The notes below the pieces were generated by a model. The model made no database searches. It was not told the origin of the DNA and was given only the letters and a program-made list of their open reading frames with translations. A stretch of DNA of 64,000 bases from Neorhodopirellula lusitana (GTDB taxonomy: Bacteria > Planctomycetota > Planctomycetia > Pirellulales > Pirellulaceae): assembly GCF_900182915.1 (NCBI RefSeq), contig NZ_FXUG01000009.1:124001-188000 (forward strand), in the 5' to 3' direction. Positions 1 to 9,580 of the stretch are shown here, one piece after another. Position numbers and translations under genes: made by a program. How positions within the stretch are numbered: the first letter of the stretch is position 1; every line of letters begins with the position of its first letter.

Positions 1-106
1 GTTTCCGTTCGTTACACTTCCGAAGGGCGAGCGACAGATTGTTTGGCTCAGCACCCTGAACGGCCTTGGTAACGTCCCAGAATTTCGCCTAGTAATCCAC
101 GATTGA
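1..106 (+). CDS. C-terminal end of a protein cut by the window edge
   Basis: Frame 2 is open from the left edge to a TGA at 104-106 and gives 34 residues ending in EFRLVIHD. Codon choice and composition look like a real protein tail, but no family can be named from so little. The gene would read towards the restriction-modification pair at 541. The start lies outside the window. It could also be a chance open stretch. Confidence 0.35.
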   Translation, partial: FPFVTLPKGERQIVWLSTLNGLGNVPEFRLVIHD

Positions 107-540
107 TACTCAGATAGAACACCTGACCAAACTGCCCAAACTGCCCAAACAGATCCGCCTAGGTCGATGTGCCCTGAACAAAGGACGGGAAGGTGTTTAC
201 ATCGCTCCTTCGCATTCGCTCCGGTGTCGGCCGCCGGAGAAAGCAGCATCTTTTGGGTGAAAACCTCAGTGAACTCAGAATATTCCCCCCGTCACATTTT
301 CTGCGCATCAGTCGCCGGAGCGTACGTCAAGAAATATCGGGGCCAGCTTGAGGTAGGGATGTATGTCGTATTGTGTGAAATTCTACGCAAAAATTTTCAG
401 GAAAGTCCATTGCGAGGGACCAGGCGTGACTCGATTTTCGCCGATAGCAGATGTGCTGGCATCCGGACTGGATAACCACCAGCACTTTCCTACAATTTTG
501 AATTGAACCATCCGCAGGAAGCTCAAATTCGGTAAACAGT
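107..540. other. Intergenic, no gene seen
   Basis: I see no convincing coding frame here. The stretch contains a short tandem repeat (AACTGCCC units near 128-150) and one copy of the dispersed palindrome family at 218-240. The promoter of the methyltransferase gene should lie here, but no clear -35/-10 pair stands out. Confidence 0.5.
218..240. repeat. Dispersed palindromic repeat, copy 1
   Basis: The core TCCGGTGTCGGCCGCCGGA matches, in reverse orientation, the CCGGTGGCCGACACCGG sequence found at about 4457, 9558 and 27408 in this window. All copies lie outside intact genes. Confidence 0.55.
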
Positions 541-3500
541 GTGAATGTTTGGTCTGAACTCAAACGATACGGCGTAAATCGCGAGAACATCCGCGATCTT
601 TCTGCGCCGTCGCCGGACGTTTTGGACTACCTAGACCTCGTTGACTCAGGAGACGGGAAAGAACTTCGGCCCGACGGCGTCATCGAGAGCGGCAATCGTC
701 CGATTCTCTATTTCGTAAATGAGTCTCGGCTTGCCAAAGCACCCCACCCAGAAGCGAATCCGCTTCGAGCCCTCAGCCGAAATGTTGCGTGTCGAGGAGA
801 AAGAGCCTACCTCGCCGTTGTGAAACCCGGAGTGCTAGAAGTCACTCCGGTTTCGCTCGAAGACAAAAAACCAAACTGGCGAGTCTTCAAGGCCGATTCT
901 CCCGGTGCGATCAACTTTTTTACCAACCTCGTTCACGCAAATGTCCCGGACGATGACCTTGGTGACCCGAACTTGGTGTTCGACGAGATGCTCAATCTCC
1001 TTGAAACCGGCGCTGATCGGATACGCCGTCGCATCGGCAAGGCCAACACGCTCTCGCTGATTGGCCGGGCACTGTTTTTTCGGTTTCTATGTGACCGACA
1101 AATCGTCACAGACGATGACGTACCCAGCATTTGTCAAACCGCCAACACGATCCACGAGTGTTTTGACAATGCCGGAAACACGTATCGCACGAGTCGCTGG
1201 TTGGACGAAACATTCAATGGTGACTTCTTGCCCTTCGACGAGCGTCCAACACGCGAGTTTTTCAAAGGCCTCAACCGCTCGGCGGTGGTTTACCAGAACC
1301 TGTCGGCAATCATCCGTGGCGATTCTCCGGTAGGCTCAGACGGCTACCAGCATCAGTTTAACTGGGCAACGTTCGACTTCGCACACGTCCCGGTCGGCTT
1401 GTTGAGCCAAGTCTACGAAGCCTTCAGTTGGAAGTGGGACGAAGAAGAATCGGGTGCGACCAGCGTTCACTATACGCCTCGCAACATTGCCAAGACGATT
1501 GTTGATGAAGTATTCGACGGGCTTGAGAACGCTCACAAAGCTCGAGTTCTAGACCCAGCATGCGGCGCGGGCGTGTTCCTTGTATTGGCTTTTCGCCGTT
1601 TGTATCGCGAACACTGGCGAGTTTCGGGAGAAAGACCACACACAAAGCTCATTCGAAAGATTCTCCAAGAACAACTCTGCGGTTTCGACATCAGTGACTC
1701 GGCACTTCGACTTGCCGCTCTCAGCTTGTACTTAACTGCAATCGAACTCGACCCCAAGCCAGTTCCGCCCAAGAGGCTTCGATTCGAAGTACTGGATGAT
1801 CTAACGCTCTTTAATCATCGGAAGCAAGATGACCCTGAATCCGGCCCTGTGATAGGTAGCTTGGGAGACCACGTTGATAGGTCATTTGATGGTACCTTCG
1901 ATCTCGTCATCTCGAATCCACCATGGACAAGAATTCGTAATGACAAAGAACTCGCAGGTCAGCTAAATAATGTTAGCAAGCGGGTTGTGGCAACCTTCGG
2001 TAAAGAGACAGCGAACGAATACCAGAATCCTGACAGCGTACCAGATTTGCCTTTTCTCTGGCGTTCAACTCAATGGTGCAAACCGGGCGGACGTATTGCA
2101 ATGGCTCTACCAGCGAGAACGTTGTTCAAAGATGGGAGCATTTCAACTTTTGCCCGCGAGACAATTTTTCGATTTGTCAAATTCACGGGCATCGTGAACT
2201 GTTCAAACGTCCGCAAGACTAATGTTTGGCCGGAGATGGACCTGCCATTCATGATCGCGTTTGCATCGAATGTCCAGCCGTCGCCAGATGACAACTTTTG
2301 GTTTATTTGTCCGCAAGCTGACTTCAGCGCGAACGGCATTGGCGATTTGCGAATTGACCCTGATGCATCATACGTATTTCCAATTCAGCGAGTCCTCGAT
2401 GACAGTTGGATCCTAAAGACGCTTGCGGTTGGAACATCACTCGATGAGGAAATCATATCCAAAATTTCAGTTGCAGCCACCAAACCGCTGCTTGATTACT
2501 GGCGTCGAGACCTCGGGCTTCAATGCAAGAAAGGCTACAACGTCACGAAGAATCCAGAAAAGGACGCCTCACTTTTACATGAGTTACTAGACTTGGGGTC
2601 ACCAATTGGTGATGAATCGCGATTCACGGTGAATCCCAAAGCATACGCGAAGTTCCATCGCCCACTGCTTGAAAGAACAAGACTTGTAGAAGGCAAAGAC
2701 CCACTGGCCGTCTTTCGTGCGCCCTTGTTTTTGCTTCGGAAGTCTCTTCCGATTGAAAGAAGCAACGGCAACTCACTTACAAGCTTCGTAGATATTGCAT
2801 TCAACCAGAGCTTCTATGGATATTCAGCAAAAGGACATCCGAACTCTTCGCTGCTAGTACGATACTTGAATGTGTTCGCTCACAGTCAAGTATGGACCTA
2901 TTACGTGTTGTGCACGAGTCCAAGCCTCGGCACAGAGCGACCGGTGTTTCTGAAGTCAGACTTCGACTCTTGTCCAATCGTACCAATTGAGAATTTGAAT
3001 CCGGAAACGATCGGACGAATTGAGAACCTCGCGATACGTCTCGAATCAGATGATGATTCCGCATTCAAAGAGATCGACGAAGTAATCGCTGGCGTTTATG
3101 GACTAAACAGGCGAGATGTCGAAGTAATCTCTGACACTCTCGCAGTCCGCAATCCACATGACGAATTGGGGAAACGCGGGAGTGCGGGTGTTAGCCGAGC
3201 GGAGGAGGACAGATTCAAAAAACGATTGAATAAGCTCCTTGCGCCGTTCGCTGATCGAATCGGCGTGGAACTTTTTATCAATACAATCGGCGCTGGTGAT
3301 TCATCTTCATACCGATTTCTCGAAATCAAAGATAAAAGCGCTGATTTGGTCGGCGAGCATTCTGTCGATGCGTCGATTGCTGAACTTGCCACGAAAACGG
3401 GCGCAAGCCGAATTGTCCAAAGCGAGACCGGACGCATTGTTGTAGGCATCTTGAATCAATACCGATACTGGACTTCAAGCCGCGCCCGTCTGTTGTCCGC

Positions 3501-3546
3501 AGACATTCTTCGCGAGTATTTCTCTGCATTCGAGGGCGTCCGGTGA
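541..3546 (+). CDS. N6-adenine DNA methyltransferase (Eco57I/type II-like)
   Basis: This 1001-residue protein has the SAM-binding motif I DPACGAGVFLV at about residues 336-346 and the catalytic motif IV NPPW at about 458 (preceded by DLVIS), the signature of N6-adenine methyltransferases. About 300 residues precede the catalytic domain and about 400 follow it. The latter probably hold the target recognition region. The start is GTG at 541; no good ribosome site is visible. The downstream nuclease-like gene begins inside the stop codon (GTGA overlap), which argues for translational coupling and a restriction-modification pair. The length resembles type IIG or PglX-like enzymes, but I see no fused nuclease motif, so the nuclease is probably the separate partner. 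The recognition site cannot be read from sequence alone. Confidence 0.85.
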   Translation: MNVWSELKRYGVNRENIRDLSAPSPDVLDYLDLVDSGDGKELRPDGVIESGNRPILYFVNESRLAKAPHPEANPLRALSRNVACRGERAYLAVVKPGVLEVTPVSLEDKKPNWRVFKADSPGAINFFTNLVHANVPDDDLGDPNLVFDEMLNLLETGADRIRRRIGKANTLSLIGRALFFRFLCDRQIVTDDDVPSICQTANTIHECFDNAGNTYRTSRWLDETFNGDFLPFDERPTREFFKGLNRSAVVYQNLSAIIRGDSPVGSDGYQHQFNWATFDFAHVPVGLLSQVYEAFSWKWDEEESGATSVHYTPRNIAKTIVDEVFDGLENAHKARVLDPACGAGVFLVLAFRRLYREHWRVSGERPHTKLIRKILQEQLCGFDISDSALRLAALSLYLTAIELDPKPVPPKRLRFEVLDDLTLFNHRKQDDPESGPVIGSLGDHVDRSFDGTFDLVISNPPWTRIRNDKELAGQLNNVSKRVVATFGKETANEYQNPDSVPDLPFLWRSTQWCKPGGRIAMALPARTLFKDGSISTFARETIFRFVKFTGIVNCSNVRKTNVWPEMDLPFMIAFASNVQPSPDDNFWFICPQADFSANGIGDLRIDPDASYVFPIQRVLDDSWILKTLAVGTSLDEEIISKISVAATKPLLDYWRRDLGLQCKKGYNVTKNPEKDASLLHELLDLGSPIGDESRFTVNPKAYAKFHRPLLERTRLVEGKDPLAVFRAPLFLLRKSLPIERSNGNSLTSFVDIAFNQSFYGYSAKGHPNSSLLVRYLNVFAHSQVWTYYVLCTSPSLGTERPVFLKSDFDSCPIVPIENLNPETIGRIENLAIRLESDDDSAFKEIDEVIAGVYGLNRRDVEVISDTLAVRNPHDELGKRGSAGVSRAEEDRFKKRLNKLLAPFADRIGVELFINTIGAGDSSSYRFLEIKDKSADLVGEHSVDASIAELATKTGASRIVQSETGRIVVGILNQYRYWTSSRARLLSADILREYFSAFEGVR

Positions 3547-4256
3547 GTTTGGGAGTATTCGAGCACAGACCGAAATCGCTGCCTCCTCATCCACCTGTTT
3601 CCATTGCGGTTCTTTTGGTTGTAGAAGATGCGATCAAAGTCGCGTGGTCGATCATTCGGCAACTTCCCGCAAATGAGTTTGATCTCGCATCTGCTGATGA
3701 AGACACAATTACGCAGAAGCTACACGAAGTCCTGATCGATGAACTGTTCGACACGGGCACAGTTCCGGGCTTCAATGGTGATTTGATCGCGAAAGGTACG
3801 CGGGAGGAGAAACTGCGGAGTTTCAATAGCAAGCATTTGGACAAGATGCCTGATCTCATATTTGGCGTGATTGGCCGTGACGTCTACATGCGGACACAAG
3901 ATGGGATCTTTATTGAGTGCAAACCAGTTGATGCGTCGCACACCGCAGGAGTTCACTGTTGCGACAAGGGTATCACTAGGTTTGTACGCGGCGATTACGC
4001 TTGGTGCATGCTCAGCGCAATGATGGTTGGATATGCCGCCGACGGCTACACCATTGTTCCCAAGTTGACGGATGCTCTCAGGAAGTCAACAACGATTACA
4101 ACCAGAGTTGCTCCGACAAAGTGTTCGCAATCGAGACCGGTTCTCTTTTCACAAGGCGCCCATGTTTCAGTTCATGAGCGAAACTTCTCGTACGTCGAAA
4201 CTGGTGACCCGGCACCTGATATCATGCTTCGCCACATTTGGCTTAACCGATCGTGA
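3543..4256 (+). CDS. PD-(D/E)XK nuclease-like protein, partner of the methyltransferase
   Basis: This is a 237-residue protein. A PD pair at about residues 102-103 (KMPDLIF) is followed about 20 residues later by IECK at about 122-125, the spacing of a PD-(D/E)XK nuclease core. The GTG start at 3543 overlaps the methyltransferase stop by four bases (GTGA), so both are made from one transcript and probably coupled. By context it is the restriction endonuclease of a type II-like system. No named restriction enzyme is recognised, and the C-terminal third has no motif I know. Inference: the pair is intact, since neither gene shows a frameshift. Confidence 0.65.
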   Translation: MSLGVFEHRPKSLPPHPPVSIAVLLVVEDAIKVAWSIIRQLPANEFDLASADEDTITQKLHEVLIDELFDTGTVPGFNGDLIAKGTREEKLRSFNSKHLDKMPDLIFGVIGRDVYMRTQDGIFIECKPVDASHTAGVHCCDKGITRFVRGDYAWCMLSAMMVGYAADGYTIVPKLTDALRKSTTITTRVAPTKCSQSRPVLFSQGAHVSVHERNFSYVETGDPAPDIMLRHIWLNRS

Positions 4257-4266
4257 ACACTGCTAG

Positions 4267-4450
4267 GCCAACTTGCTGGAGCGCGGCCGCGAAGAACTCG
4301 AACGGTACTACTGCAAGATTCTCGATGTACTGGGCCGCAAGTCGGGAATGCTCGGGGCGATCTTCAAAACGGCTCGGCAGGATCCCCGAAACCTCGTCAC
4401 GCTCCGCCGCTTGCTTCTGAATTGGAGGAGTTTGGGAAGTTCTGCCAAGC
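4267..4450 (+). pseudogene. Fragment of a type I methylase HsdM
   Basis: One open frame encodes a segment (from ANLLERG to LRRLLLNW) that resembles the conserved HsdM stretch just before its catalytic domain, where family members read like GLLGVIFRKAQ followed by LRRLI. No start codon, upstream or downstream part of the gene is present, and the frame runs into a palindromic repeat at 4457. A stop codon directly precedes the fragment. It is best read as a leftover of a type I restriction system in the same locus as the intact pair upstream. The match is from memory of the family and is only moderately secure. Confidence 0.4.
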
Positions 4451-4456
4451 ACACTC

Positions 4457-4521
4457 ACCGGTGGCCGACACCGTATTACCTTTCGATCGACGAAACCAGA
4501 GCGTCCGGTGTCGGCCTCCGG
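4457..4521. repeat. Inverted pair of the dispersed palindromic repeat
   Basis: ACCGGTGGCCGACACCG at 4457-4473 and TCCGGTGTCGGCCTCCGG at 4504-4521 are inverted copies 30 bases apart, able to form a long hairpin. This sits exactly where the HsdM fragment loses its similarity. Confidence 0.6.
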
Positions 4522-4904
4522 GGCAGGCTGGCAGAATGCCCTCCAGGCCCGAAATTTGCTTCGGTGTGCAGCACCTCCTGTAGTTCGGCGATCGCCTAAA
4601 ATGCTGAGGTTGGTCCAACCGCCGCGAGTTGAGAGCGACCGAGTGGGCTTGGTTTAAGGCGACTTGTTTTCCATTAGTGTCTGCCGTTCGGCCCGCGTCG
4701 TCGTGTCCGAAGCGGAAATGAAGTTTGTCCGGTTTTTCGATAGCGCGAACCAACCCGACGAAACGATCGCTTCGGTTGTCCAAGCAGCTGCAATATCTTG
4801 CCAAACCAGATGCGATCCTGGATCGCAATCGCAAATCGGTCATTCAACGTCGCCATCGAAACTGATGAGCCGGGGAATGTGTCGCCATCGACGTCGCTTC
4901 AGTC
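4522..4904. other. Intergenic, no gene seen
   Basis: A short open frame of 83 codons at 4664-4915 has no recognisable features, and the frames around it look degenerate. I would not call a gene. A good terminator follows at 4905, so a transcript probably ends here. Confidence 0.4.
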
Positions 4905-4932
4905 CGCGATCATGAGGGATCGCGTTTTTTTT
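4905..4932 (+). terminator. Rho-independent terminator, plus strand
   Basis: A perfect 7-bp stem (CGCGATC at 4905-4911, GATCGCG at 4918-4924) with a 6-base loop is followed by eight T (4925-4932). It points rightwards. The nearest intact plus-strand gene ends at 4256, about 650 bases upstream, so it either ends a long 3' tail of the restriction operon or belongs to a lost gene or small RNA. Confidence 0.8.
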
Positions 4933-5007
4933 CGCGGGGAGTGGGCTTCGTTGTAGGTTTTGGTCGATGCCCGCAAAGTGCCCTGGCTGGCCGCTGAGCC
5001 CGCCGAA

Positions 5008-8000
5008 TCAATCTTTATCAGCGTAAGCCTCGATAAATGGGGGCAGATGTGCCCGCTGCTCCTCGCTCAGCTTAGCGATGGCTGATCGAAGTCGCTGTCG
5101 AAGCTCATCGGTGACGCCTTCTTCCTCGCACTGCCAACCAAGATGAAATGCCTCCGCGTAGGCGTTGCCGCTCTCAGAGGCTCGGTTGACTTGCTTCATT
5201 CTCCAACGCGGGTCGGAGACGAGATCTACTGTTTGCCCTCCCGTGATCCCATTGCCCCGTAACCCACCATCAGAATCCTTCGCAACAGCTCGAGATCTCG
5301 CATCCCAAATCTTGACCATGCCGCCATCGCCAAGCGAGGCGATGCAGCCACCGTCTGGACTGATGGCAACCTTCCGCACATGCGTTGCGTGACCTGGCAA
5401 AGAAAACAGTTCTTCCTGACTGCTCGTGTCCCAAATCTTAATGGTGTTATCAAGCGACCCAGTCACCATCCTACTTCCATCGGCCGAGAAGGCGATCGTT
5501 GTGACGGTATCCGAATGCCCTTCGAACGTGACTAACGGCTTCTCCAAATCAGGATCGTAAAACTCCACGCTATGCGTTTTCGAGGGGAAAGCGATCTCAC
5601 CGCTGGGGCTATACGCAAACGTATGGATCGACGTGCGATCGAAATGTTGATTGGACTTCAACTGCGGCCGCTCCGCCACTACCACTTGCTTTCCGGTTGC
5701 CACATCCCAGATGGAAAATTTTCCCTGCGGACTAATCGCGGCGCACGACTTTCCATCCGGCGCGAACGCAAACTCTTGAATTTCATGCCCACAATCTTCA
5801 AGGATAATAACCTGTTTGCCTGTCATCGGATCCAGAAGGCGAGGCACTGTGTTCGTTGTGTCGGCAAAAAGTGTCCCGTCAGGACTAAAGACGACCCGAT
5901 TGCCCATCACTCTGATGCTGGTTGGTGAGCCAAACAGCCAGTCGTTCGCTGGTAGGCCAAATAACCAGGTCAAGGCACTGGTCCGTTGGCTACTTCTATC
6001 CTCCTGCGTCGGCGTACTCGGATCGATGCCGCTCTCGCGACCAGCAACGAATTCTTGAGAATCCCCACTGCGTATAAGTCCAGTTTCGAAAAGCGACATG
6101 ATAGGTCGCTGGCTGGGACTCAGGCTTGCGATCAGCTTTCCGTCTGGCGACCAATTTACCGAATCGATCGGCCGATCACTGGGCGTCAGTCGTTTGTAGA
6201 ACTTTCTGGAAGCCACATTCCAGCAGCGAATTGTCCCGTCTATGCAGCCCAGCGCTAGGTTACGGCCTTCGGGGCCGAATGCGAGTGAAAGGCATTTGAT
6301 GCTGCCGAGTTTCAAAGCATGATCGGTCGTGCGTAGGTTCCACGATCGGACCGTGCCATCCAACCCAACGGAAGCAATTCGCGAACCGTCGGGTGAGAAA
6401 CAAGCGTTCGAGGGGCCCGTGTGGCCAAGCAACGTCCGAAGCAGTTCGCCTGACTTCCAGTCGTACAATCGAATCGCGCCGGTCGTGTCCGTCACCGCGA
6501 TCTGGGTACCGCTGGGATCAAATGCAGCACCAGTTAAGAAATGGCTTTTGCCGGGGGCAACAAAGGATTGAACAATTTCATTGGAGCTCAAATCCCAAAC
6601 CAACAATTTAGTTTGCATCCAGCGAGACTTAGTCTGTCGATTGATGCCGAGAGCAGCGTTGATTTCTAGCTCCTCAACTGACGCTGGTTTATACTCAAAC
6701 CCCTCATCGCCAGATGTCCATCCCAGTAACGCCACGGTCGTGCCGTCTTCTGAGAAATCAGCCTGTAAGGCGTTGAATTCTTCATCGAAAGGAAGGGACT
6801 GAATCAGCTTCGCACTTTGCCCATCGATAATTTGAACCCGTTCGCCTAGACCACTTGTCACCAGGGAAACCCCCGCTGTCCTCACAAATGATCCCACGAA
6901 ATCATCAGACTCGCCGAAGTCGTCAAACCCAAACTCGCTGAAATCTTCAAACTCGCTGTAAGTCGCGGCCAACGACGTTGCTTTACCCTCTTCCAGCAAC
7001 AGAATCCCGGTTCCAAGAATCCCGGATGCATTCAGGACTTGTTGACCACCAAAGACATTGGACAACCGAGACGGACCAACAATTTCATTGGACAAAACGA
7101 TTTCCTCGCGCAACATCAATGGCCCCAGACTAAGCATAGACCCTAAGTCTTGATCGTAAGAAAGTGTGTCGCCAGACTGGTCGTCGAAGTCACGAAATAG
7201 CTCGCCAAACTCGTCCTCCAAGTCACGAATCTCGCTATCAAGCTCTTTTATAGAGATTGCTCGCCGCAGTTTTCCGCTGCCAGCATCAAGAAAGTGGACC
7301 GTGTCAGGGTCACTGGCGACAATCTGAGAACCGTCCGCCGTGAAGGCAACGACTCGGAAATCAAACACAGCCAACATTCCTAAACCGCCTAACATATCAC
7401 GCATATCAAGGCGTGGTTTAAACACCTCCATGACCTGTTCCGAACCGAAGAAACGCTCACGCGCCAAATACCATTCGACGTGCCGGTACTTTTCGGGTAC
7501 CTGGCTGAGCGACTCGATGCACTGGCTGAATTGTCGAGAGTTGAACAGGGCTTTCGCTGCGTTGAATTGCGATCGAGCGAAAGCCTGCTCGGCATGGACC
7601 TGCGCAGCTCTCGCCTCCCCCATCGCCAGCTTGGTTCGATCTCTGGACTTCTCTGCCTCAGCCCTTGCCATCGATTCCAATTGTTTCGACTTCGTCGCGG
7701 CTTCCGCACGGACAACCGCCACCTCCTCAGCCTCCACAGCACGCAGCCACATCAATCCCGTTCCGAACAATCCGGTGATTAACAATCCCACAATTGCCGC
7801 CGCTGTCAGGAACTCAGCTTTGTGTTTGCGAATCGCCTTGTTGAAGCGATAGCCAACAGTTGGTGGTCGGGCTTCGATTGGTTCGTCACTTAGGAACCGC
7901 TGAACATCGTCCGCCAAGGCCGCGGGGCCGTCGTAACGCCTGCTACGATCTTTCTCGATGGCCTTCATGGCGATCCAGTCCAAGTCGCCCTTGAGAATTA

Positions 8001-9078
8001 AGCTCAGTTTCTTTGGATCGGTCCTGCGCTGCTCAGAAATACCAGCAATCGCGTCTCCCGAGTTACTCAGACGAGCGCTGGGTCGAGGAGCTTCTTCTTC
8101 GCGGATGATGGCCAGAATGCGGTCAAAGGCTTCTGATCGCAGACGCTCACGACCGATGGGAGTCGAGCCCGTCAACAATTCATACATGATGATGCCGAGT
8201 GAATAGACATCTGTTTTTGTGTCAACATCGAGCGCATTCAGTTCAGCCTGTTCGGGGCTCATGTACTCGAGCGTACCCACTACCTGACCATACTGTGTGA
8301 ATAGCGTTCGGCTGGTGAGTTGCGTCTGTTCGTTGATCGCTTTGGCGAGTCCGAAGTCGATCACCTTTGCAACTGGATTGCCGTCATACAGAGTGACCAA
8401 AACATTGGACGGCTTCAGATCTCGGTGGATGATTCCCTTTTGATGCGCATGTTGGATGGCTCGGCAGGTTTGCATGAATAGTCCAAGACGCTCACTCGCT
8501 GTCAGACGGTTCCGGTCGCAATATTCGGTGATTGGGATACCCTTGACCAATTCCATCGCAAAGTAAGGTCGGCCATCATCGGTGATTCCCGCATCGAGAA
8601 CCTTTGCAATGTTTTGATGGTCCATCATCGCAAGGGCTTGCCGCTCAGCCTCAAAGCGTGCGACGACCTTATCACTTGGCGTTTCGGTGTTGATAATCTT
8701 TAACGCGACGCGACGTTTGACCGGCTCTTGCTGCTCGGCCATGAAGACCTGCCCCATTCCGCCTTCGCCGATGGGTTGCAGGATCTTGTACGGTCCAATC
8801 GAACTCGGAACCGAGGGCGCCTTGCTCCTCACTCGTTTATGCAGTGGGATAAACTTCGGTTTCTGTTGTGGAGCATTCGGATTCGGTTCAATCGTTCCAT
8901 AAGGGTCATTGTCGGGAATAATCGTGTCCGTTGAAGGTTCCGACTCAGGATCGCGTGTCGATAGAAGCTGGTCCTGGACCTTACTTCGCTGTTCATCTGT
9001 CAGGCGGGCCAAAAAATCGTGTAGCTCCTCGCTGCTTAGGTTGCGCGCCTTGTCGAAGAGATCGTCAAATTCGGGCAT
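5008..9078 (-). CDS. Membrane-anchored Ser/Thr protein kinase with WD40 C-terminus
   Basis: This 1356-residue protein has a kinase domain at about 95-400: glycine loop IGEGGMGQVF, Lys127 in VALKI, catalytic HRDLKPSN (Asp220), DFG at 241-243 and SPE in the activation segment. All key residues are present, so it should be active. One transmembrane helix lies at about 422-445, then a charged coiled coil, then WD40-type repeats to the C-terminus (recurring blades ending in VRSWN, IRLYDW, IKIWD, VKIWD). Two acidic, Phe/Asp-rich inserts interrupt the first propeller. Expected topology is kinase in the cytoplasm and propeller outside or in the periplasm. The ATG at 9078 (MPEFDDLF) is preferred over an upstream in-frame start at 9240, whose extra 54 residues have no kinase-family look. 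No sigma factor gene adjoins it. Its substrate is unknown. Confidence 0.9.
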   Translation of the reverse strand: MPEFDDLFDKARNLSSEELHDFLARLTDEQRSKVQDQLLSTRDPESEPSTDTIIPDNDPYGTIEPNPNAPQQKPKFIPLHKRVRSKAPSVPSSIGPYKILQPIGEGGMGQVFMAEQQEPVKRRVALKIINTETPSDKVVARFEAERQALAMMDHQNIAKVLDAGITDDGRPYFAMELVKGIPITEYCDRNRLTASERLGLFMQTCRAIQHAHQKGIIHRDLKPSNVLVTLYDGNPVAKVIDFGLAKAINEQTQLTSRTLFTQYGQVVGTLEYMSPEQAELNALDVDTKTDVYSLGIIMYELLTGSTPIGRERLRSEAFDRILAIIREEEAPRPSARLSNSGDAIAGISEQRRTDPKKLSLILKGDLDWIAMKAIEKDRSRRYDGPAALADDVQRFLSDEPIEARPPTVGYRFNKAIRKHKAEFLTAAAIVGLLITGLFGTGLMWLRAVEAEEVAVVRAEAATKSKQLESMARAEAEKSRDRTKLAMGEARAAQVHAEQAFARSQFNAAKALFNSRQFSQCIESLSQVPEKYRHVEWYLARERFFGSEQVMEVFKPRLDMRDMLGGLGMLAVFDFRVVAFTADGSQIVASDPDTVHFLDAGSGKLRRAISIKELDSEIRDLEDEFGELFRDFDDQSGDTLSYDQDLGSMLSLGPLMLREEIVLSNEIVGPSRLSNVFGGQQVLNASGILGTGILLLEEGKATSLAATYSEFEDFSEFGFDDFGESDDFVGSFVRTAGVSLVTSGLGERVQIIDGQSAKLIQSLPFDEEFNALQADFSEDGTTVALLGWTSGDEGFEYKPASVEELEINAALGINRQTKSRWMQTKLLVWDLSSNEIVQSFVAPGKSHFLTGAAFDPSGTQIAVTDTTGAIRLYDWKSGELLRTLLGHTGPSNACFSPDGSRIASVGLDGTVRSWNLRTTDHALKLGSIKCLSLAFGPEGRNLALGCIDGTIRCWNVASRKFYKRLTPSDRPIDSVNWSPDGKLIASLSPSQRPIMSLFETGLIRSGDSQEFVAGRESGIDPSTPTQEDRSSQRTSALTWLFGLPANDWLFGSPTSIRVMGNRVVFSPDGTLFADTTNTVPRLLDPMTGKQVIILEDCGHEIQEFAFAPDGKSCAAISPQGKFSIWDVATGKQVVVAERPQLKSNQHFDRTSIHTFAYSPSGEIAFPSKTHSVEFYDPDLEKPLVTFEGHSDTVTTIAFSADGSRMVTGSLDNTIKIWDTSSQEELFSLPGHATHVRKVAISPDGGCIASLGDGGMVKIWDARSRAVAKDSDGGLRGNGITGGQTVDLVSDPRWRMKQVNRASESGNAYAEAFHLGWQCEEEGVTDELRQRLRSAIAKLSEEQRAHLPPFIEAYADKD

Positions 9079-9557
9079 CGGTGGCCGCCAGCGAGAAGCG
9101 AGAGCGTGGATCGAAGGATGAATTATAGACGAGCGGCGACACGCAAACAGCAGCCGACCGGCCCGATCAGAATCAGGCCAGAGAAGGCGATCAGTTACAG
9201 GAAGGCGCTGGCCCCTTTCGTCGATCAATTTTTTTCTCATTCGCTGCTGGAGAGCGAAACACCGGCGATGGTTGACCCACGCTTAGCTAACTTGCAACCA
9301 CATTGATTTCGAAGCCTCGGTTGCATCGACCGCCGCGCCGAAGCGAATCCGCTAACTCGCGTCGGTGTGTTGATCGAAGCGGCGAAATGTGAGCGTCGCC
9401 AAGTGCACCCGGTTTCATCGACCGGGGTAAGTTAGAGCACGTCCGAAATGCCGGTGGCTGGACAAACAAGCTTTTAAACGGCAATTGCTGATCTTTTGCG
9501 GTGCTGGGGAAGAAAATGGGAACGGGGTCGTTTCCACTTAAGAAGTTCAATTTGGTG

Positions 9558-9580
9558 CACCGGTGGCCGACACCGGAGTA
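9558..9580. repeat. Dispersed palindromic repeat, copy 3
   Basis: CACCGGTGGCCGACACCGGA is the fullest version of the CCGGTGGCCGACACCGG family in the window. Confidence 0.6.

Noticed and set aside
4664-4915. 83-codon open frame before the terminator
   Set aside because: Composition and lack of features look like chance; the terminator stem lies inside its end.
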